64,000 nucleotides of DNA, from positions 2,914,001-2,978,000 of the forward strand of contig NZ_CP101134.1 of NCBI RefSeq assembly GCF_024296865.1. The letters are read 5' to 3'. Of the stretch, positions 1 to 8,845 are shown piece after piece; positions within the stretch are counted from its first letter, which is position 1, and each line of letters starts with the position of its first letter. The translations under genes were made by a program, and so were the position numbers. Below the pieces are notes generated by a model. That model ran no database searches. It saw only the letters and a program-made list of their open reading frames with translations, and had not been told where the DNA came from. The stretch comes from Sphingobacterium sp. LZ7M1. GTDB taxonomy: Bacteria; Bacteroidota; Bacteroidia; Sphingobacteriales; Sphingobacteriaceae.

Positions 1-209
1 AACCCCGCCTCATATACCGAATGGTAGGAGGCTCCGGGATAATTTTTCCAGAGATGGTTCACCAGGACCCCCACGTTGGATTCCTGGTGGATGCACTTAA
101 GGAACAGGTCCTTGCTGTAGATCGCAACGTTCCAGCTCTTTAGATGGACATCTATTCCGATATAGATCGGTTGTCCATCAAAATTTAAATCCGTATTTTG
201 TCGTAGCAT
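1..209 (-). CDS. IS110-family transposase, N-terminal part (runs off window edge)
   Basis: Translating the minus strand from the ATG at 209-207 gives an open frame of 69 codons to the left edge. It begins MLRQNTDLNFDGQPIYIGID and soon reaches a YEAG motif. The pattern IGIDVH near residue 17 and YEAG near residue 67 is the first half of the IS110 DEDD (RuvC-like) catalytic signature: Asp of GIDV and Glu of YEAG. IS110 enzymes catalyse RNA-guided recombination of their element without terminal inverted repeats. The DUF110/transposase_20 C-terminal half lies outside the window, so intactness cannot be judged. The upstream non-coding side, where IS110 elements encode their bridge RNA, is at 210 to about 340. 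Confidence 0.85.
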   Translation of the reverse strand, partial: MLRQNTDLNFDGQPIYIGIDVHLKSWNVAIYSKDLFLKCIHQESNVGVLVNHLWKNYPGASYHSVYEAG

Positions 210-270
210 AAGATTAGGATTTATGTTGTTATTTTGGTTATATAAAAATATAAACAAATAATCTTATGCT
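205..270 (-). promoter_or_regulatory. Inverted repeat enclosing the transposase start codon
   Basis: TAATCTTATGCT at 259-270 and AGCATAAGATTA at 205-216 are perfect 12-bp inverted copies separated by 42 bp. In the transposase mRNA (minus strand) the 3' arm contains the ATG at 209-207, so folding would hide the start codon. That the hairpin limits transposase translation, or forms part of the IS110 non-coding RNA region, is inference. Confidence 0.55.
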
Positions 271-345
271 ATCTCTTTGTATTAGCACGTCCTAGATACA
301 AACATAAGGCCTACAACACCTGCTACCTTTTTAGCGAAAAGATAG

Positions 346-528
346 TTCTTTCCCATGATCTTGGTCCATCCTCGCATCCCTTCCATCCTGGTTCTATCCC
401 ATGATCTTGGTCCATCCTCCTATCCTTTTCATCCTGGTTCATCCCCTGATCTAGCTCCATCCTCTCATCCCTTCCATCCTGGTTCTTTCCCATGATCTTG
501 GTCCATCCTCGCATCCCTTCCATCCTGG
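346..528. repeat. Four tandem 46-bp repeats
   Basis: Units lie at 346-391, 392-437, 438-482 (45 bp) and 483-528. The first and fourth are identical; the middle two carry several substitutions. Each unit contains CCATCCT twice. An open frame on the minus strand exists only because the repeat has no stop in that frame; it is repetitive peptide sequence and is not called a gene. The array lies between the IS110 end and the htpG terminator. Confidence 0.9.
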
Positions 529-533
529 TTCAA

Positions 534-564
534 AAAAAGCAACCCCTTCTGGGGTTGCTTTTTT
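534..564 (-). terminator. htpG: Intrinsic terminator downstream of htpG
   Basis: A 13-bp stem (AAAAAGCAACCCC / GGGGTTGCTTTTT) with loop TTCT lies about 85 bp after the htpG stop on the minus strand. A- and T-runs flank both sides, so it could act in both directions. Confidence 0.85.
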
Positions 565-646
565 ATCTACATAAATATTTCCTGAAACATGAAATCATCC
601 TCTTGAAACATCAGCAAAGTCTCAAATCTCACATCTCATATCTATT

Positions 647-2536
647 CTAAATCAAATCCACGCTTCTTTTTACAAAAGCTGTCAATTCAGCGCCAGTCAA
701 CAGACCTCTTGACAATAGAGCAAGATCAAATGCCTGTTTGGCTAGCTTTTCACCTTCTTCTTCGGAAGATTCAACAATGCGTTTCACTAATGGATGGTTT
801 CCATTAACCGTTACCTTATAGTTATCAGGCAAAGTACCATAGAATCCCATACCACCACCAGTTTTCGCCATATCTTTCATACGACGCATAAACTCATCGA
901 TAGTTACGGCAACTGGGAGATCATTGGCATTCAAGGCATCCACCTCAACCTTCATATCCGGACGAGAGATCGCTTTCTCAAAAATTCCAGTTGCTTTCTT
1001 GCTCTCATCTTCAGTCAGAGTCTGTTCGATTTTCTCGTCTTTAGGAATCAATTTATCGATTACATCTGAGTCAACACGTTTCAACTGCACCTTCTCGCCG
1101 CCATGTTGCTCCACATAGCCTGCAAAATGCGTATCCAAAGGACCATTGAAATTCAGGACATCATATCCTTTTGCCAAGGCTGCTGCAATGTAGCCATCTT
1201 GCTGCGCTTTATCTTGGGTATACAGGTAAATAATGTTGCCATCTTTGTCTACTTGGATATCCTTAACCTTTTCGTAGTACTCCTTGAAGGTATAATATTC
1301 ATTGTTCACATTCTGAAGCAAGCAGAAATCATTTGCTTTTTCAGCAAATTTCTCATCGCTCAACATACCGTATTTAATGAACAAACTGATATCAGACCAT
1401 TTTTCCTCAAAACCTTTACGGTCTGATTTAAAGATCTCGTTCAATTTGTCCGCTACCTTTTTGGTGATATAGTTGTTGATCTTCTTCACATTGCTATCCG
1501 CCTGTAAGAATGATCTTGAAACGTTCAGAGGAATATCTGGAGAATCAATGACCCCTTGCAATAACATCAGGAATTCTGGAACGATATCTTTTACCTCATC
1601 GGTAATGAATACCTGTCTAGAATACAATTGGATCTTATTGCATTGGATTTCCAATTCGTTCTTGATTTTCGGAAAATATAGGATTCCGGTCAAATTAAAT
1701 GGATAATCCACGTTTAGGTGAATCCAGAACAAAGGTTCATCCATAGAATGTGGATAAAGTTCATGGTAGAACTTCAAATAATCTTCATCAGTCAATTCTG
1801 ATGGCGATTTTGTCCAAGCGGGATGCGTATTGTTGATAATATTGGGAACCTCTACGGTCTTGTATTTTGGTTTACCTTCTTCATCTTCACCATCAGGTTC
1901 AGATTCTGATTTCATTCCAAATTGGATTGGAACCGGCAAGAACTTACAATATTTATTAAGGATTTGTTGAATTCTTTGCTTTTGAAGGAATTCCAAAGAC
2001 TCTTCATTGATATGTAAGATAACATCGGTTCCACGGGTTGTTCTGCTACCTGCAGAGATCTCATAGGAAGTAGATCCATCACAAACCCAATGTGCAGCCT
2101 CTGCTCCTTCTTGGTAAGACAAAGAGTCAATTTCAACCTGATCAGCAACCATGAATGCCGAGTAGAAACCAAGACCAAATCGACCAATGATTTCATTGGC
2201 ATCGTTAGCTTCTTTAAATTTCTCCATGAATTCTGTAGCCCCTGAAAAGGCAATCTGGTTGATGTATTTCTTGATCTCCTCGGCAGTCATACCAATTCCG
2301 TTATCCGAAATGGTAATGGTCTTTGCTTCTTCATCAACTTTCACTTGTACCGTAAGGTCGCCCACTTCTCCATTATATTGACCTAATGAAGCTAATCTTT
2401 TGATCTTTTGGGAAGCATCGACCGCATTGGATACAAGCTCGCGTAAAAATATTTCGTTATCTGAGTATAAGAACTTCTTAATCACCGGAAATATATTCTC
2501 GGTATGAATTGAAATAGTACCCTTCTCTTCTTGCAT
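647..2536 (-). CDS. htpG: Molecular chaperone HtpG (bacterial Hsp90)
   Basis: A 629-residue protein, full length for the family. The N-terminal GHKL ATPase domain shows the N box (LRELVSNAVDAS, near residue 32), DNGIGM (near 78) and the glycine-rich lid GRFGLGFYSAF (near 117). The middle domain carries the conserved Arg of LNVSRSFLQ, which contacts ATP. The C-terminal dimerisation region ends near DLALLSRGLL. It is a cytosolic ATP-dependent homodimeric chaperone. It stands alone, with a long AT-rich upstream region shared with the divergent SUFU-domain gene and its own terminator. The ATG at 2536 follows an A/T-rich leader typical of Bacteroidota. Highly confident. Confidence 0.97.
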   Translation of the reverse strand: MQEEKGTISIHTENIFPVIKKFLYSDNEIFLRELVSNAVDASQKIKRLASLGQYNGEVGDLTVQVKVDEEAKTITISDNGIGMTAEEIKKYINQIAFSGATEFMEKFKEANDANEIIGRFGLGFYSAFMVADQVEIDSLSYQEGAEAAHWVCDGSTSYEISAGSRTTRGTDVILHINEESLEFLQKQRIQQILNKYCKFLPVPIQFGMKSESEPDGEDEEGKPKYKTVEVPNIINNTHPAWTKSPSELTDEDYLKFYHELYPHSMDEPLFWIHLNVDYPFNLTGILYFPKIKNELEIQCNKIQLYSRQVFITDEVKDIVPEFLMLLQGVIDSPDIPLNVSRSFLQADSNVKKINNYITKKVADKLNEIFKSDRKGFEEKWSDISLFIKYGMLSDEKFAEKANDFCLLQNVNNEYYTFKEYYEKVKDIQVDKDGNIIYLYTQDKAQQDGYIAAALAKGYDVLNFNGPLDTHFAGYVEQHGGEKVQLKRVDSDVIDKLIPKDEKIEQTLTEDESKKATGIFEKAISRPDMKVEVDALNANDLPVAVTIDEFMRRMKDMAKTGGGMGFYGTLPDNYKVTVNGNHPLVKRIVESSEEEGEKLAKQAFDLALLSRGLLTGAELTAFVKRSVDLI

Positions 2537-2682
2537 ATGTTTGTTAATTTATTTTTTTAAGATTTATATATTTCTGTAATCAACTTATATTCCAATGTTA
2601 TTTTTAAGTCAAATTGACAGCTTGTGCTGAAATTTTTACACAATTGGCTATTTTTGACTGAAAAAACAGGTTAATTCTTCAG

Positions 2683-3246
2683 ATGATATTTAAAAAACCA
2701 GATTTCCTTAAGTCTCCTTTGGAACATTTCCGCAGCCAATTGGAAGATACCCTACAAGCAAAAGCAGCTGTTTTTCGGGAGAAAAGCGTAAAGAAAAAAC
2801 TTCCATTCGTCTATTCATTGGTTTTTCACAAAACTGAAGACAGCCCAATGACAACCTTCTCCTATGGTCTTTCATTCGCCAATCATCCAGATCAACACAA
2901 TAAGGTTGAATTATGCCTGCAGATGGATTCTGAAGATATGACCTGGGCACATGTTGTTGGATATTTAACCAATCAGCTCCGTGGGGATTGCCCTTTCAAT
3001 AGTGGCGAAATAATCCGACTGGGGCAAAAGGTCAGCCAAGAGTCTGACCTAAACGCTTTTGTGGTGATTCCTGTTCAAGATGGTATTCCCCAAAAAGTGA
3101 AGGATGGGAGGAAATCAACTGTACAACTGTTAGAATTGCTTCCTATTTATGAACAGGAAGTCTATAATATCCAAAAATTAGGATTGGATAATTTCATCAA
3201 GCAACTCGGAAAGTCCAAAACAGACCCTAAACGGAAACCATTATAA
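2683..3246 (+). CDS. Suppressor-of-fused (SUFU) domain protein
   Basis: 187 residues, no signal peptide, cytosolic. The C-terminal part, with FVVIPVQDGIP, then VQLLELLPIYEQEVYNIQ and a final helix GLDNFIKQLG, follows the pattern of bacterial SUFU-domain proteins (PF05076), as does the central VELCLQMDSEDMTWAHVVGYL. Bacterial members have no established biochemical role; many sit in polymorphic-toxin immunity loci, but no toxin gene is seen here. It is divergent from htpG. No clear terminator follows. The family assignment is from motif memory, so a hit to another immunity-type fold would not be surprising. Confidence 0.7.
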   Translation: MIFKKPDFLKSPLEHFRSQLEDTLQAKAAVFREKSVKKKLPFVYSLVFHKTEDSPMTTFSYGLSFANHPDQHNKVELCLQMDSEDMTWAHVVGYLTNQLRGDCPFNSGEIIRLGQKVSQESDLNAFVVIPVQDGIPQKVKDGRKSTVQLLELLPIYEQEVYNIQKLGLDNFIKQLGKSKTDPKRKPL

Positions 3247-3391
3247 GGTCTTCCTTCTTTTAAATCCACTTTAACAAGCTTGAATCCAACAAAAAAAAGA
3301 TTTTTCCCTAACACTGTAGCATATCTGTAAACATTACCGTTTTTTTATTGAACGTTCAAAAATTGAAATCAAAAAAGAATTTACTGAACAA

Positions 3392-4093
3392 ATGAAAAAA
3401 CATAGTCTTCTATTAGTCATTGCACTAAGTATATTAACATTAAGTAGTTGTCTAAAGGATAATGATGATTATCCAGATTTAAACTACCCTGCTGTTTCCC
3501 TTTTTAACTTCTATCCAAAAAGTTCGGGAATACTATACGCAGTCAATGGAAACCTTTTAAATCAGATAGATCCGCGTTACAAAGGTATCTCTATGTTCTT
3601 CGCTATCCCGGGAAACAAAAAGATACAGGTTGTAGATCGCTTAAATAATCAACCCATCATTGATACGACTTTCACATTTGCCGATTCAGTGGTATATAGT
3701 TGTATGGTCTATGGAACGGAAGAAAAACCTGAATTTATCAGGGTTCCAGATGTAGAATTGAAAAATGCAGGGACTAAAACCGGGGTTAGGTTCTTCCATT
3801 TGGCCAACCAAGTAGGCAAAGTAAATTTCAAGGTAGGCAGTCAGGAAATTGTCGGATCGACCAACCGTGTAAAGGAAAACCCTAACACTGTCGCCCAGAC
3901 ACAAATCTTTAGGGAGTCCACTACGGGAAAAACTGCTGTTACCGTTACTGATGAACAAGGAAAGGTAATTGCCAAAATTGATGAAATTAATTTGGAGAAC
4001 AATAAACATTACAACTTCATGTTAATCGGAACGAAGGACAACAGTGAATTTCCTTTAGAGCTTGTATACAGCTTCTATAACATTACAGATTAA
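3392..4093 (+). CDS. DUF4397 domain lipoprotein
   Basis: 233 residues. The N-terminus MKKHSLLLVIALSILTLSSC is a lipoprotein signal peptide with lipobox LSSC (Cys20), so the product should be membrane anchored and face the periplasm or the surface. The body has two beta-rich segments with the DUF4397 pattern: an F..PxSxxLxxxVNG opening followed by FFxIPGNKKIQV, then VRFFHLA and a second NFKVG. DUF4397 proteins are envelope proteins of unknown function common in Sphingobacteriaceae. The gene has an AT-rich upstream region with A-rich leader (TGAACAA-ATG) and is closed by a hairpin terminator. Confidence 0.8.
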   Translation: MKKHSLLLVIALSILTLSSCLKDNDDYPDLNYPAVSLFNFYPKSSGILYAVNGNLLNQIDPRYKGISMFFAIPGNKKIQVVDRLNNQPIIDTTFTFADSVVYSCMVYGTEEKPEFIRVPDVELKNAGTKTGVRFFHLANQVGKVNFKVGSQEIVGSTNRVKENPNTVAQTQIFRESTTGKTAVTVTDEQGKVIAKIDEINLENNKHYNFMLIGTKDNSEFPLELVYSFYNITD

Positions 4094-4140
4094 CGACTTA
4101 CAACAAGGCAGCTTTACAATACATCCATAAAAACGGAAAG

Positions 4141-4165
4141 GCCCAATGATTTGGGCTTTTCTTAT
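4141..4165 (+). terminator. Intrinsic terminator after the DUF4397 gene
   Basis: GCCCAA-TGAT-TTGGGC followed by TTTTCTTATTTTT. An in-frame ATG at 4146 lies inside this loop, which argues that the next gene does not start there. Confidence 0.8.
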
Positions 4166-4193
4166 TTTTAAGGTTTTGCTATATTTATGGCCT

Positions 4194-4667
4194 ATGAGCC
4201 TTGAGAAACCCAAAATAGACGAATCTTTTCGTGTACTTCACGCTAAAGCGCATGAATATATTACGGATCAACAAGAAATTCTTGAAGAACAGCATGCCTT
4301 TGGCCAATTCTCCAGCTATACCGTAGATTGGGAAAATAATATCATCAGCTTTTCAAATGAGGACAATTCAAACTTAAATCTAGCGTTTCAGATTGTGGGT
4401 AGTATTGATCCTGAGAAATCGATTTGGACCTGGAGATGGGATAATCCAGAAATCTCTGAAGCTGAAAAGGAAGAATTGGATATCATCAAAAATTATGGTG
4501 AATTCTATGATTTTGGATACCTCAGCAACCCAAAACTGGAAATCGACACCCCTATCGCTTGGGCTTTGACCGCAATTTCCGGTTACCTCCGCATTTCCAA
4601 AGGAATCTTCAGGATTCAAAAAGACACTGAAGCCCATTTTGTATACTTTAAGGAAGTGTTAGCTTAA
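4194..4667 (+). CDS. DUF6882-like small cytosolic protein
   Basis: 157 residues from ATG 4194 (MSLEKPKIDESF). An upstream in-frame ATG at 4146 would add a hydrophobic stretch but sits in the terminator hairpin of the preceding gene, so the downstream start is preferred. The central segment FQIVGSIDPEKSIWTWRWDNP, followed by a helix and WALTAISGYLRISKGIFRI, resembles the DUF6882 family, whose hallmark is a Trp-rich W.W.W.N motif. No signal peptide or membrane segment. Function unknown. It stands alone between two hairpins. Confidence 0.6.
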   Translation: MSLEKPKIDESFRVLHAKAHEYITDQQEILEEQHAFGQFSSYTVDWENNIISFSNEDNSNLNLAFQIVGSIDPEKSIWTWRWDNPEISEAEKEELDIIKNYGEFYDFGYLSNPKLEIDTPIAWALTAISGYLRISKGIFRIQKDTEAHFVYFKEVLA

Positions 4668-4686
4668 CACCTTAAATTATAAGGAG

Positions 4687-4709
4687 TACCCTGACCATCA
4701 TTAGGGTAT
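4687..4709 (+). terminator. Possible weak terminator
   Basis: TACCCT / AGGGTA six-bp stem with a ten-base loop, followed by TTTCATTCATT, 20 bp after the DUF6882-like stop. Confidence 0.4.
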
Positions 4710-4765
4710 TTCATTCATTGTTGAAATTCCTTAATTTCGCACACATTTTTTACTTATAAGAGCTA

Positions 4766-7700
4766 ATGCAATTAACAAAATTAGAGATTAGAGGGTTTAA
4801 AAGTTTTGGTGACAAAGTAACAATCAACTTCAATGAAGGGGTAACAGCCATCGTTGGACCAAATGGTTGTGGCAAGTCTAATGTTGTTGATGCAATGCGC
4901 TGGGTACTAGGTGAACAGAGCACCAAGAACCTGCGTTCAGACAAAATGGAAAATATCATCTTTAACGGCACCAAAAACCGTAAAGCTGCTAATCTGGCTG
5001 AAGTTTCATTGACCTTTGACAATACCAAAAACATATTACCTACCGAGTTTGCAACTGTTACAATCACTAGAAAACTGTTCCGAACCGGTGAAAGTGAATA
5101 TAGACTTAACGATGTAAAATGTAGATTAAAGGATATTACGGATCTTTTCCTGGATACGGGAATTGGTTCTGATACCTATTCGATCATTGAATTAAAGATG
5201 ATCGATGAAATCATCGCCAATAAGGACAATTCCAGAAGAAACCTCTTTGAGGAAGCATCAGGGATCTCGAAATATAAAGTCCGCAAAAAACAGACCCTAT
5301 CGAAACTAAAAGATACCGAATCCGATCTTTCCAGGGTTGACGACCTTTTGTTTGAAATCAACAAGAACTTAAAATCGCTCGAAAACCAAGCAAAAAAGGC
5401 GGAGAAATACTTCAAACTCAAGGATGAATATAAGGAAGCAAGCATTGGTTTAGCTTATTATAAACTTGAGGGTTTTCAAACAGATCTTGAAAGGATTACC
5501 GATCAGGAAGCCGAGCAACAGGAAAAACTGAGAAATGTGCTTTCCAAAATGGAGAGCAAGGAGAAAACCTTGCAAGAATCCAAAACGGATATCCTTGCCA
5601 AAGAACAGAACCTGTCTACCCAACAAAAGGCTACCCAGGAATATATCAATAAGATCAGGTCTTATGAATCTGAGAAAAAGATCAAAAATGCGCAATTGCA
5701 ACATCTGCAGGAAAAGGAAACTCGTCTTAATAATGACCTGCAGATCGACAAACAGCAATTGAACCATGTGCAATATCAAATAAAGCGACTGAACGAGGAA
5801 CTTTTTGAAGAACAGAACAGCTTAGATATCTTAAAGCAGGACCTAGATACTAATAAAATCGAGGTTGAAGAACTGCGAGCACAACAGTCCTCGGCGAAAA
5901 CGAAGCTGGACGAATTCTCCAAAAATAGTCAGGCCCTACAAAGCCAAATCTATGCTTTGGAAAAGGAATTGGCAGTTTTAGGCATACAAAAGGAAGCTTT
6001 GGAACAAGAATCCTTGCGAACCAGTCATGATTCTGAATCAAAAGAACTGGAACTTCAACAGTTCAATCATGCAGTTGCCGAATTAGAAGAACGTGTAGGG
6101 ATCCAACAAGATCAATTTGATGAGGCCTTACGGACGGAAGAGGAAATCCAAAGGCAGATTGCCCAATGTGAAACCAAGCTTAAAGAATCAGCAGATGACC
6201 TGAGTAGAAAAGCGCGGTCCGTAGATTCCAAACAGAACGAATATAACCTTACAAAATCTTTGGTAGATAATCTGGAAGGTTTCCCAGAGTCCATTAAGTT
6301 CCTAAGAAAACATGCTGGCTGGAAGAAAAACCCACCCTTGTTTTCTGATATCCTATTCTGTAAGGAAGATTACCGTGTGGCTGTTGAGAACTTCTTGGAG
6401 CCTATCATGAACCATTATGTGGTAGAGACCAAAGAGGATGCTGTACAGGCCATAAAACTGTTAAGTGATTCTTCAAGAGGAAGAGCCAACTTCTTTGTTT
6501 TAGAAGCAATTAACGAACAAAAACCCAATAACAGCGCTAAGGAAAACAATAAGGCCCTTATACCGGCCATGGACATTATTAAGGTTGACGAAAAATACCG
6601 AAACCTTTGTAATATCCTTTTACAAGATGTGTATTTAATTGACTCGGAAGCTGAAATTGACATCGATGCCAACCTACCAGCTGATAACATAGTCCTTCTT
6701 CAAAAAGAGGGAAAATACGCTAAAAACAAATTGGGAATCTCTGGTGGCTCGGTAGGTTTATTTGAAGGCAAACGTATCGGAAGAGCCAAGAATTTAGAAA
6801 TCCTGGAAAAGGAAATCAAAGATCTGAACGAACAGATTGATATCATACAAGAAACCCAAGAGGCATTGAATAGTCAATTGGTCGGATTGAAAGGCAGTTC
6901 CCAAAAGGAATTCATCGACGAACAGCGAATACAATTGAACCGTCTGAACAATGAGCTGACTACCGTAAAGACAAAACAGGAGCAATATCAAACTTTCATC
7001 AATAGCAGCCAGAACAGAAAACAGGATATTGAGACCAAGGTTGCCAATATCATCGCTCAATTAGAGAAATCTGAACCTGAATTGGCTACATTCAAAGAAA
7101 CGGCAACCGAAAACCAAACGGTATTAAGCCGTCTGGAGGATTCCTACCATGAACTGACCGAGATCCTGAACGAGAAATCAACTGTCTATAACCAGGAAAA
7201 CATTAAGTTCCACCAACAGCAGAACAAAGTGAATACCCTGCAAAGGGATGTAGAATACAGGGAAACACAACGTGAGAACCTAGAAGATAGAATCGAGAAG
7301 TTCAGCATAGAATTTGAAACAGTCAAAAACGACCTGAAAGAAGCCTTGAGTTTTGTAGACAACAACGATACAGACCTGGGCTCAATGTACGAACAAAAGG
7401 AATTGCTTGAAAAAGGTTTGCAAGAAGTTGAAGAAAATTTCTTTAAATCCAGAAAGGTAATCAACGATCTAGAAGATGAAATCAATCAACTTCGCAAATC
7501 CAAGGATATATCTGACGCTTTGATATCTGAGTTGAAGGATAAGAAAACAACATTACAGATTGACTTGAATGCGCTTAAGGAAAGGCTTTCAGTTGAATTC
7601 AATATCGAGTTACAAGATTTATTGGAAGCGGAAATCCCAGAGGAAAGATTGGCTATGGCCGATCTAGAGACTTCCTGCAGAAAGCTTAAAAAGCAATTGG

Positions 7701-8311
7701 ATGACTATGGAAGCATCAATCCAATGGCCAAGGAAGCATACGATGAAATGGATGAACGCCATGGTTTTATACAAAAGGAAAAAACAGATCTAATGGAAGC
7801 CAAAGCTTCCTTATTGAGCACGATCCAAGAGATTGATCAGTCTGCCAATGATAAATTCATGTACGCCTTTACCACCGTTCGTGAGAACTTCATCAAGGTA
7901 TTCCGATCCCTGTTCAACGAGGAAGACTCCTGTGATATCGTATTAAGTGACCCAAACAATCCTTTGGAATCCGATATCGATATTGTAGCACGTCCTAAAG
8001 GGAAACGTCCTTTGTCGATCAACCAGCTTTCAGGTGGTGAGAAAACATTGACTTCCACTGCCCTATTGTTCTCTTTATATTTATTGAAACCGGCACCGTT
8101 CTGTATATTCGATGAGGTCGATGCTCCATTGGATGACACCAATATTGATAAGTTCAATAACATCATCCGCGAGTTCTCCAACCAATCCCAATTTATTGTG
8201 GTTTCCCATAATAAACGTACGATTGCCAGCACCGATATTATCTACGGTGTAACTATGGTGGAACAAGGTGTATCAAGAGTTGTAGCGGTAGATTTAAGAG
8301 ACGTCGCCTAA
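4766..8311 (+). CDS. smc: Chromosome segregation ATPase SMC
   Basis: 1181 residues, the normal SMC length. The N-terminal ATPase lobe begins MQLTKLEIRGFKSF and carries Walker A GPNGCGKS at 31-38. Long heptad coiled coils run from about 165 to 500 and 680 to 1010. They flank the hinge domain (about 510-650: GFPESIKFL, then DILF). The C-terminal lobe has the ABC signature LSGGEK starting at residue 1088 and Walker B ending in D1116-E1117 (FDEVDAPLDD). SMC dimers, with ScpA/ScpB, compact and segregate the chromosome; the scp genes are not in this window. Transcribed alone, ending in a strong terminator. Confidence 0.97.
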   Translation: MQLTKLEIRGFKSFGDKVTINFNEGVTAIVGPNGCGKSNVVDAMRWVLGEQSTKNLRSDKMENIIFNGTKNRKAANLAEVSLTFDNTKNILPTEFATVTITRKLFRTGESEYRLNDVKCRLKDITDLFLDTGIGSDTYSIIELKMIDEIIANKDNSRRNLFEEASGISKYKVRKKQTLSKLKDTESDLSRVDDLLFEINKNLKSLENQAKKAEKYFKLKDEYKEASIGLAYYKLEGFQTDLERITDQEAEQQEKLRNVLSKMESKEKTLQESKTDILAKEQNLSTQQKATQEYINKIRSYESEKKIKNAQLQHLQEKETRLNNDLQIDKQQLNHVQYQIKRLNEELFEEQNSLDILKQDLDTNKIEVEELRAQQSSAKTKLDEFSKNSQALQSQIYALEKELAVLGIQKEALEQESLRTSHDSESKELELQQFNHAVAELEERVGIQQDQFDEALRTEEEIQRQIAQCETKLKESADDLSRKARSVDSKQNEYNLTKSLVDNLEGFPESIKFLRKHAGWKKNPPLFSDILFCKEDYRVAVENFLEPIMNHYVVETKEDAVQAIKLLSDSSRGRANFFVLEAINEQKPNNSAKENNKALIPAMDIIKVDEKYRNLCNILLQDVYLIDSEAEIDIDANLPADNIVLLQKEGKYAKNKLGISGGSVGLFEGKRIGRAKNLEILEKEIKDLNEQIDIIQETQEALNSQLVGLKGSSQKEFIDEQRIQLNRLNNELTTVKTKQEQYQTFINSSQNRKQDIETKVANIIAQLEKSEPELATFKETATENQTVLSRLEDSYHELTEILNEKSTVYNQENIKFHQQQNKVNTLQRDVEYRETQRENLEDRIEKFSIEFETVKNDLKEALSFVDNNDTDLGSMYEQKELLEKGLQEVEENFFKSRKVINDLEDEINQLRKSKDISDALISELKDKKTTLQIDLNALKERLSVEFNIELQDLLEAEIPEERLAMADLETSCRKLKKQLDDYGSINPMAKEAYDEMDERHGFIQKEKTDLMEAKASLLSTIQEIDQSANDKFMYAFTTVRENFIKVFRSLFNEEDSCDIVLSDPNNPLESDIDIVARPKGKRPLSINQLSGGEKTLTSTALLFSLYLLKPAPFCIFDEVDAPLDDTNIDKFNNIIREFSNQSQFIVVSHNKRTIASTDIIYGVTMVEQGVSRVVAVDLRDVA

Positions 8312-8336
8312 AAGATTAATACCAAAATAAATATGG

Positions 8337-8373
8337 AATCCCCCTAAGAAAAGAAACTTAGGGGGATTTTTTT
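8337..8373 (+). terminator. smc: Intrinsic terminator of smc
   Basis: Twelve-bp perfect stem AATCCCCCTAAG / CTTAGGGGGATT with an eight-base loop, followed by TTTTTTTAT, 25 bp after the smc stop. Confidence 0.9.
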
Positions 8374-8439
8374 ATCCTTTATTTTTTTAATCAAGTTCCA
8401 GAGCAGGCATTTTTAATTAGCCCTTTCCTTTTACCCATG

Positions 8440-8525
8440 TTCGAGGCATCTTCGGGAATGCTTCGGGAATACCTTTCTTAAAATATTGAACATTTGGCCA
8501 AAATTCGGAATATGTCTCGAATAAG
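8440..8525. repeat. Palindromic dispersed repeat, copy 1
   Basis: The stretch from TTCGAGGCAT to ATGTCTCGAA, read on the minus strand, aligns with 42075-42140 (shared blocks include ATTCGAGACA and CGGAATTTT/CGAATTTT). Its ends TTCGAGGCAT and ATGTCTCGAA are near-complementary, so each copy can form a hairpin. Non-coding. Confidence 0.6.
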
Positions 8526-8532
8526 GTAGGAA

Positions 8533-8718
8533 TTACCTAGGTTTACGATTGATCCAATCCTTGGAAAACAAGAAGTAGATAGCATTGGTGCCTATCAATA
8601 TGACCAAAGCAAAATAGCCAAGTGATTTATTGTCCTTGTTCGGCCCAAATAAGAAGTAGAACATGGTCGCCGCTGCCGTTAATGATATAATCAGCAACAG
8701 AAGTCGATTATAATTCAT
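8533..8718 (-). CDS. Small two-helix membrane protein
   Basis: 61 residues, MNYNRLLLLIISLTAAATMF opening. Two hydrophobic segments (about 5-24 and 34-51) are separated by the polar linker GPNKDNKSLG; the tail is basic (DWINRKPR). This is the pattern of short conserved inner-membrane proteins in Sphingobacteriaceae, function unknown. It is isolated among non-coding repeats; the start has an A/T-rich leader. It could be spurious, but the regular TM-linker-TM-basic layout favours a real gene. Confidence 0.6.
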   Translation of the reverse strand: MNYNRLLLLIISLTAAATMFYFLFGPNKDNKSLGYFALVILIGTNAIYFLFSKDWINRKPR

Positions 8719-8845
8719 AACAAATTGGTTAATTGGTTAGTAACTCCCTGAAGATAAGAAGAAAATTTGAAGAAATGGTAAACAGCTGAATAACCCCCAA
8801 CAGGAAATGTCATTAAATTAAGAAAAAAACAAAATTTAGATTCTT

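Noticed and set aside
323-523. 66-codon open frame on the minus strand
   Set aside because: It is only the 46-bp tandem repeat read in a frame that happens to lack stops.
8700-8745. Resemblance of TTCATAACAAATTGGTTAATTGG to the sRNA core
   Set aside because: Short similarity only, without the terminator or opening block of the sRNA-like element.
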